Positions 5,381-9,270 of a stretch of DNA of 9,270 nucleotides are shown one piece after another. Within the stretch, counting starts at the first letter, position 1. The number at the start of each line of letters is the position of its first letter. Source of the stretch: Actinomycetes bacterium (GTDB lineage Bacteria > Actinomycetota > Actinomycetes > Actinomycetales > Cellulomonadaceae); the NCBI GenBank assembly GCA_023462275.1, contig JAEWYD010000174.1, positions 1-9,270 of the forward strand. Reading direction: 5' to 3'. The notes under the pieces are model-generated. The model saw only the letters and a list, made by a program, of their open reading frames with translations. It did no database searches and had not been told where the DNA came from. The position numbers were made by a program, and so were the translations under genes.

Positions 5381-6403
5381 GACCCTGCCCGACCCGACCC
5401 TGCCGGAAACAGCTCCGCCGGAACCGGCTCTGCCGGAACCGACCCCGCCGGACCCCGCCCCGCCGGAACCGACCCCGCCGGAACCAGCTCTGCCGGCAGC
5501 AGCGGCGTCGCCGCGCGCCTGGCCGCCGCCGAGGCCCAGGGCCCGTCCGTGTCCTTCGAGCTCTACCCGCCGAGGACCGACGCGACTCGCGCCGCCCTGC
5601 CCGCGCGGATCGAGCGCCTCGCCGCCGTCGCGCCGGACTTCTTCTCCGTGACCTACGGCGCCTCGGGCAGCAACCGGCCCGTGGCGCACGACCTGGTGCG
5701 CTGGATCCTCGCGCACACCGCCGCCGACGTCGTCGCGCACCTCACGTGCATCGGCCTGCCCTGGGAGCGCGTGCGGCCCGTGGCCGAGCAGTTCCTGGCG
5801 GACGGCGTCCGGAACGTGCTCGCGCTGCGCGGCGACCCGCCCGCCGACGTCCCCGACTGGCGACCCGAGCCGGGCGGCCTGGTCCGCGCCAGCGAGCTGG
5901 TCGCGCGACTGCACGAGCTCGCGGCCGAGCGCGGGGTGGAGATCAGCGTGGGTGTCGCGGCGACGCCGACCAACCGCTGGGCCGCCCCGCCCGAGCCCCC
6001 CGCCCCGGACGACGACGACGTCCAGGCCCTGCTCGCCAAGCAGCGCGCGGGCGCGGACTACGCCGTCACGCAGGTCTTCTTCGACCCCGCCGTGTACGTC
6101 GCCTACCGGGACGCCGCGCGGGCCGCGGGCGTGACGATCCCCGTGCTGCCCGGCGTCGTGCCGATGGAGAACCCGGCCCGCCTGCGCCGCCTGCAGGACA
6201 TCAGCCGCGTGCCGGTCCCGGCCGAGGCGCTCGCGCGTCTGGAGGCGGCGTCCGACGACGACGTACGCCGGGCGGAGGGCCGGGCGATGGGCGCGGCGCT
6301 CGTCCGCGGCGTGCTCGACGCCGGTGCCCCCGGCGTGCACGTCTACACGTTCAACGAGGACGCCGCGCCGCTCGCCCTGCTCGCAGGGGCCGGCCTGCGC
6401 TGA
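5372..6403 (+). CDS. metF: Methylenetetrahydrofolate reductase
   Basis: The 343-residue cytoplasmic flavoenzyme reduces 5,10-methylene- to 5-methyl-tetrahydrofolate, the methyl donor for methionine synthesis. After a 45-residue low-complexity extension, the TIM barrel shows SFELYPPR (61-68, catalytic-type Glu63), SVTYGASGS (92-100), HLTCIG (123-128), NVLALRGDPP (148-157, Asp155 at the flavin/folate Asp), KQRAGADYAVTQVFFD (223-238, Gln234), IPVLPGVVPM (256-265) and VHVYTFN (322-328). The barrel has normal length. I chose GTG at 5372 because GGAG is 6 bases upstream. The in-frame ATG at 5360 adds four residues but lacks a ribosome site, although it lies in riboswitch helix P1 and cannot be excluded. 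No start codon lies between 5372 and the first barrel strand, so the extension is translated in either case. Control by SAM fits its pathway. No metE or metH is in the window. Confidence 0.95.
   Translation: MSTDPARPDPAGNSSAGTGSAGTDPAGPRPAGTDPAGTSSAGSSGVAARLAAAEAQGPSVSFELYPPRTDATRAALPARIERLAAVAPDFFSVTYGASGSNRPVAHDLVRWILAHTAADVVAHLTCIGLPWERVRPVAEQFLADGVRNVLALRGDPPADVPDWRPEPGGLVRASELVARLHELAAERGVEISVGVAATPTNRWAAPPEPPAPDDDDVQALLAKQRAGADYAVTQVFFDPAVYVAYRDAARAAGVTIPVLPGVVPMENPARLRRLQDISRVPVPAEALARLEAASDDDVRRAEGRAMGAALVRGVLDAGAPGVHVYTFNEDAAPLALLAGAGLR
5403..5507 (+). repeat. 15-bp coding minisatellite in the metF N-terminus
   Basis: Six 15-bp units related to CCGGAACCGACCCCG run from 5403 to 5492, and a degenerate seventh runs to 5507. 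Each unit encodes a pentapeptide A-G-x-x-x: AGNSS, AGTGS, AGTDP, AGPRP, AGTDP, AGTSS, AGSSG. Because 15 is a multiple of three, gain or loss of units keeps the metF frame. The peptide is likely disordered. Confidence 0.92.
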
Positions 6404-6449
6404 CCGCGGCCTGCGCTGACCGACGGCCAGCGGTGACCGCGGCCTGCGC
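6391..6449 (+). repeat. 16-bp tandem repeat across the metF stop codon
   Basis: CGGCCTGCGCTGACCG occurs at 6391-6406 and again at 6407-6422. TGACCGCGGCCTGCGC at 6401-6416 recurs at 6434-6449. The metF TGA (6401-6403) lies inside the repeat, so the TGA is copied downstream too. Confidence 0.8.
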
Positions 6450-6453
6450 CGCC

Positions 6454-6468
6454 GCCCGTCCTACGGGC
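6454..6468 (+). terminator. Possible weak terminator hairpin after metF
   Basis: GCCCGT and ACGGGC form a 6-bp stem with a 3-base loop, 50 bases past the metF stop and 29 bases before the next ATG. There is no T tract, so termination is only a possibility, and the next gene may be read through from metF. Confidence 0.3.
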
Positions 6469-6497
6469 CGCGCCGCCGCGGATGGCAGGCTTGTCGC

Positions 6498-7580
6498 ATG
6501 GCACCCTCCCCCTCCGACCTCCGTCGTTGGCGCCGGTACCTGGCTGATGAGCGTGCCGAGGCCTCGGTCTACCGCGACCTCGCCCGGCGCCGGGAGGGCG
6601 AGGAGGCGGAGATCCTCCTGGCCCTCGCCGAGGCCGAGGGCCGGCACGCGGCGCACTGGGAGCAGCTGCTCGGCGACGGCGTCGGGCGCGCGACGCGGCC
6701 GAGCCTGCGGTTCCGGGTGCTGGCGCGGCTGGCCCGCTCGTTCGGCTCGGTGTTCGTCCTGGCCATCGCGCAGCGCGCCGAGGCCCGGGCGGACTACGAC
6801 GTCGACGTGGACGCGACGCCGCAGATGGCCGCCGACGAGCGGATCCACGCCGAGGTCGTGCGCGGCCTGGCCTCGCGCGGGCGCAACCGCCTGGCGGGGA
6901 GCTTCCGCGCCGCCGTCTTCGGCATGAACGACGGCCTCGTGTCGAACGTGGCGCTCGTCATGGGCGTCGCCGCCGCTGGCACCGAGAACTCGGTGGTCCT
7001 CCTCACCGGCCTGGCCGGCCTGCTCGCCGGCGCCCTGTCGATGGGCGCGGGCGAGTTCATCTCCGTGCGCTCCCAGCGCGAGCTGCTCGCGGCCTCGACG
7101 CCGGACGCCGACGCGGTGCAGGCGCTGCCGCACCTGGACGTCGACGCGAACGAGCTCGCGCTCGTGTACCGGGCGCGGGGCATGGCGGCCGACGAGGCCC
7201 AGCGGCACGCCGACGCCGTGCTCGCCGACATCTCCGAGCTCGGCGCGGGGAGCCACCGGTTCCACGACGACACCGACCCGGAGCACGACCCGCACGAGGC
7301 GGTCGGCACCGCCTGGGGCGCGGCGATCTCGAGCTTCTGCATGTTCGCGTCCGGTGCGCTCATCCCGGTGCTCCCCTACCTGCTGGGGCTCGAGGGCACG
7401 ACGGCGCTGGTGGTCTCGCTCGCGGCCGTCGGGGTCTCCCTCATGACGGTGGGCGCGTTCGTCGGCCTGATGAGCGGCGGCCCGCCCGTGCGCCGTGCCC
7501 TGCGTCAGCTGGCCATCGGCTACGGCGCCGCGGGCATCACCTACGCCCTCGGCGCCCTGTTCGGGACGACCGTCGGTTGA
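6498..7580 (+). CDS. Ferritin-like/VIT1 fusion membrane protein (MbfA-type iron/manganese exporter)
   Basis: The 360-residue protein joins an N-terminal ferritin-like (rubrerythrin/erythrin) four-helix domain to a CCC1/VIT1 transporter, the arrangement known from MbfA, which exports iron in rhizobia. Likely di-iron ligands are visible: Glu18 or Glu21, E47-x-x-H50, Glu95 and E114-x-x-H117. The VIT1 part starts with AVFGMNDGLVSN (139-150, Asp145 conserved) and SMGAGEFISVRSQRE (181-195). It continues with an acidic/His cytoplasmic stretch (about 200-270) and about five membrane helices (137-160, 165-188, 274-296, 298-325, 335-357). It should sense or bind Fe/Mn in the cytoplasm and pump it across the membrane; direction and metal are inferred from the family. 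The ATG at 6498 begins helix 1 but has only a weak ribosome site. It converges on the kinase gene with a 6-base gap. Confidence 0.88.
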   Translation: MAPSPSDLRRWRRYLADERAEASVYRDLARRREGEEAEILLALAEAEGRHAAHWEQLLGDGVGRATRPSLRFRVLARLARSFGSVFVLAIAQRAEARADYDVDVDATPQMAADERIHAEVVRGLASRGRNRLAGSFRAAVFGMNDGLVSNVALVMGVAAAGTENSVVLLTGLAGLLAGALSMGAGEFISVRSQRELLAASTPDADAVQALPHLDVDANELALVYRARGMAADEAQRHADAVLADISELGAGSHRFHDDTDPEHDPHEAVGTAWGAAISSFCMFASGALIPVLPYLLGLEGTTALVVSLAAVGVSLMTVGAFVGLMSGGPPVRRALRQLAIGYGAAGITYALGALFGTTVG

Positions 7581-7586
7581 CCGCCG

Positions 7587-8588
7587 TCAGGCGCTGAGCA
7601 TCGCCAGGAGCGCCTGGCGCGCCTCGACGAGCCGCGCGACGTAGCCGTCGAGGTCCGGCCAGTCGTAGCCGCGTGGCACGACCTCGATCGTCATGACCAG
7701 GGTCAGGTACAGCCGGTACAGCGCGAGCCGGCGCTCCACGGTCAGCGGCAGCTCGGTGGCGGCGGGCAGCGCCGTGCCGCCGGCCGTCACGTACCCGGCG
7801 ACGGCGTCCGCCGGCACCCCGTGCACGCGGAACGGGTCGTGGCCCACGAGGTCCATGAGCGGGTCCCCGAACAGCCCGCGCTCGAAGTCGACGACGCCGG
7901 TCACGTCGCCCGTGCCCGGGTCGAGCAGCACGTTGCCCGGCCACAGGTCCATGTGCACGAGCCGCGGGGTGGTGACCTCGGCGAGCGCGGCCCGCGTCGC
8001 GCTCGCGGCGAGGGCCGCGCGCACGCGGTCGGGCTCGACGTCGACGCCCCAGCGTCGGGCGTCGACGAGCAGCGCCTCGACCATCGCGCCGAAGGCCTCG
8101 GGCCACGTGGCACCCCCGAGCCCCGAGGCCTCGTCGGGGTAGCCGAACCGCGGGCCGACGACGGAGCCGAGGCCCGCCAGGATCGCCCCGACCTGCCGCC
8201 CCGCGGCGGCCACGGCGTCGGGCGGCATCGCGTCCCGGGACGAGTCCCACGACGCACCCGGCATCATCTCGGCGACCAGCACGTCGACGTCGACGGCGGT
8301 CCGGGTGAGGTCGGCGTGCAGGACGGCGGGCGCGGGCACGCCCGGCACGTCCGCGGCGCGGCGCAGCAGCGCCACCTCGCCGCGCAGCAGGCGGCGCTCG
8401 TGCGTGAGCAGGCCGGCGGCGTCGTCGGGCTGGCCGGTCTTGACGACGACGGTCCGGCCGTCCGCCAGCTCCACCGCCTGCACGGACGCGAAGAACCCGC
8501 CCCCGAGGGAACGCTCGGCGACGGGCCGCCCGACCGGCGCGACGACGTCGGCGAGCTCCGCGAGCGTGAGGGGCCGGCGGGTGCTCAT
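7587..8588 (-). CDS. APH-family phosphotransferase (small-molecule kinase)
   Basis: The 333-residue cytoplasmic kinase has the aminoglycoside phosphotransferase/fructosamine kinase fold and should phosphorylate a hydroxyl or amine-bearing small molecule with ATP. Visible features are a glycine-rich ATP loop LGGGFFASV (28-36), the ATP lysine in VVVKTG (Lys50), the catalytic loop HMDLWPGN (212-219, with His212, Asp214 and Asn219), and the metal-binding DFE (Asp234-Glu236) followed by GDPLMDL. The substrate cannot be read from the sequence; drug, sugar or metabolite kinases all share these motifs. The ATG at 8588 has GGAG 5 bases upstream and overlaps the stop of the MFS gene by ATGA, so the two genes are translationally coupled. 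A kinase paired with an efflux-type transporter would suit detoxification, but that is a guess. The open frame continues upstream of 8588, but that part is a shadow of the MFS gene. Confidence 0.88.
   Translation of the reverse strand: MSTRRPLTLAELADVVAPVGRPVAERSLGGGFFASVQAVELADGRTVVVKTGQPDDAAGLLTHERRLLRGEVALLRRAADVPGVPAPAVLHADLTRTAVDVDVLVAEMMPGASWDSSRDAMPPDAVAAAGRQVGAILAGLGSVVGPRFGYPDEASGLGGATWPEAFGAMVEALLVDARRWGVDVEPDRVRAALAASATRAALAEVTTPRLVHMDLWPGNVLLDPGTGDVTGVVDFERGLFGDPLMDLVGHDPFRVHGVPADAVAGYVTAGGTALPAATELPLTVERRLALYRLYLTLVMTIEVVPRGYDWPDLDGYVARLVEARQALLAMLSA
7588..7619. terminator. Overlapping hairpins at the convergent gene ends
   Basis: Two mutually exclusive stems lie inside the last kinase codons: CGCCAGG/CCTGGCG (7602-7619, 7 bp, AGCG loop) and CAGGCGCT/AGCGCCTG (7588-7616, 8 bp, 13-base loop). 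With only 6 bases between the convergent stop codons, these are the only structures near enough to end the VIT1 transcript, and they do so within the neighbour. There is no T tract. Confidence 0.35.
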
Positions 8589-9270
8589 GCCGGCTCCGGC
8601 GCCGCGTCCGGATCCGCCGCCGGGACGGCCGCGGCGACGACGGGGCCGTCGCCGCGCAGGGTGGGCAGCGCGACGACCGTGGCGAGCACGGCGAGCCCGG
8701 CGGACGCCACCACGACGAGGAAGCCGCCGCGGGACCCGGCGTGGTCGATCGCCTGGCCGGCGATCGCGGAGCCCACCGACACCCCGATGCCGAGGGCAGT
8801 GCCGACCCAGGCGAGACCCTCCGTGAGCTGCTCGTGCGGTACGAGCTCCTGCACGAGGCCGTTGCCGTTGACGAGCGTCGGGGCGATCGAGAAGCCGGTG
8901 ACGAACATGACGGCCGCCAGCACGGGCAGGCTCGAGACGACGAAGAAGAGCGAGGTGCCGATCCCGAGCGCGACGACGCCGATGGCGAAGCGGCGCCACA
9001 GCGGGCTCACCCAGTGCCGCAGGCCGTACCCGAGGCCGGACAGCATCGAGCCCAGCGCGAAGATCGCCAGCACGAGGCCGGTCCACGACTGGGCGTCCCG
9101 CTCGGTCGCGAAGGCGACCACCGAGACGTCGTTGGCGCCGAAGATCGCGCCGATGCCCGCGAAGACCACCGACAGCACCGCCATGCCGCGGAACCGCAGG
9201 ATGTGCGGCCGCCGGGCGTCGTCGGGCCGGCGCGGCCGGGCGGGCGGCTCGGTGGCGCGCTGGCGCAGCA
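8585..9270 (-). CDS. Major facilitator superfamily transporter, C-terminal half (5' end beyond window)
   Basis: The frame is open to the right edge, so the beginning of this gene lies outside the window. The visible 228 residues contain an Arg/Pro-rich basic loop (LRQRATEPPARPRRPDD...) and then six hydrophobic segments. Examples are MAVLSVVFAGIGAIFGAND, TGLVLAIFALGSMLSGLGYG and LAWVGTALGIGVSVGSAIAG. This fits the central cytoplasmic loop plus helices 7-12 of a 12-helix MFS carrier. LVQELVPHEQLTEGLAWVG is typical of actinobacterial drug/sugar efflux-type MFS proteins. The ATG at 9184 lies inside the frame and is not the start: the upstream codons remain protein-like and only half a carrier would result. 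The last codon overlaps the kinase start by ATGA, so the two genes form one operon led by this one. The substrate is unknown. Confidence 0.85.
   Translation of the reverse strand, partial: LRQRATEPPARPRRPDDARRPHILRFRGMAVLSVVFAGIGAIFGANDVSVVAFATERDAQSWTGLVLAIFALGSMLSGLGYGLRHWVSPLWRRFAIGVVALGIGTSLFFVVSSLPVLAAVMFVTGFSIAPTLVNGNGLVQELVPHEQLTEGLAWVGTALGIGVSVGSAIAGQAIDHAGSRGGFLVVVASAGLAVLATVVALPTLRGDGPVVAAAVPAADPDAAPEPA

Noticed and set aside
5403..5507. CRISPR-like array
   Set aside because: The units are contiguous 15-mers without spacers, inside a coding frame.
5014..6927. Very long open frame of over 600 codons on the plus strand
   Set aside because: It is Arg/Pro/Ala-rich, contains no domain, and overlaps metF and the VIT1 gene, which have clear motifs. 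It is a GC-driven shadow frame.
8589..9086. N-terminal extension of the kinase frame
   Set aside because: This part is the wrong-frame shadow of the MFS gene. The kinase fold begins just after the ATG at 8588, which has its own ribosome site.
9182..9184. ATG as start of the MFS gene
   Set aside because: The frame stays open to the edge, and starting here would give only half of a 12-helix carrier.
1..9270. Prophage, insertion sequence, defence system, tRNA or rRNA
   Set aside because: No transposase, integrase, nuclease or phage-like protein, no terminal repeats, and no tRNA-like cloverleaf were seen.

Overview
The window is very GC-rich, and its reading frames have G or C at nearly every third codon position. 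That pattern, a CebR-type operator half, an F420-family enzyme, weak or absent Shine-Dalgarno sites and TAGGGT/TAGGAT-type -10 boxes point to a high-GC actinobacterium. A cellulose- or beta-glucan-using member of the Micrococcales (Cellulomonas-like) would fit. The genus is inferred, not shown.

Layout. (1) 1-284 is non-coding. It ends in a promoter with a 14-base CebR/CelR-like operator (12 of 14 positions match the consensus) directly before the -10 box. (2) 285-2720 (+) encodes a GH94 beta-glycoside phosphorylase. (3) A perfect 22-bp inverted repeat at 2727-2772 lies between this gene and a convergent lipoprotein gene (2791-3795, -). That lipoprotein carries two FKBP folds, one apparently inactive and one with the prolyl-isomerase residues. 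(4) Its divergent neighbour (3978-4967, +) is a luciferase-like F420-dependent oxidoreductase of the glucose-6-phosphate dehydrogenase-like family. (5) 4968-5371 is a 404-base gap with repeats, a hairpin, a good promoter and a compact S-box (SAM-I type) riboswitch. (6) metF (5372-6403, +) follows directly and has a low-complexity N-terminal extension encoded by a 15-bp minisatellite. (7) 6498-7580 (+) encodes a ferritin-like/VIT1 fusion (MbfA-type iron or manganese exporter). (8) On the minus strand, an APH-type small-molecule kinase gene (7587-8588) is coupled by an ATGA overlap to a major facilitator transporter gene (8585 to beyond the right edge).

The genes do not form one pathway. There are several short transcription units: beta-glucan oligosaccharide phosphorolysis, extracytoplasmic protein folding, F420 redox chemistry, SAM-controlled one-carbon metabolism, metal handling, and a two-gene kinase/transporter operon.

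The most notable region is the metF leader. It has the S-box core, including the P2-loop pseudoknot, but appears to lack P4. Its P1 3' strand overlaps the metF Shine-Dalgarno sequence and a possible AUG, and its GGUGC core is perfectly complementary over 9 bp to the presumed start-codon region.
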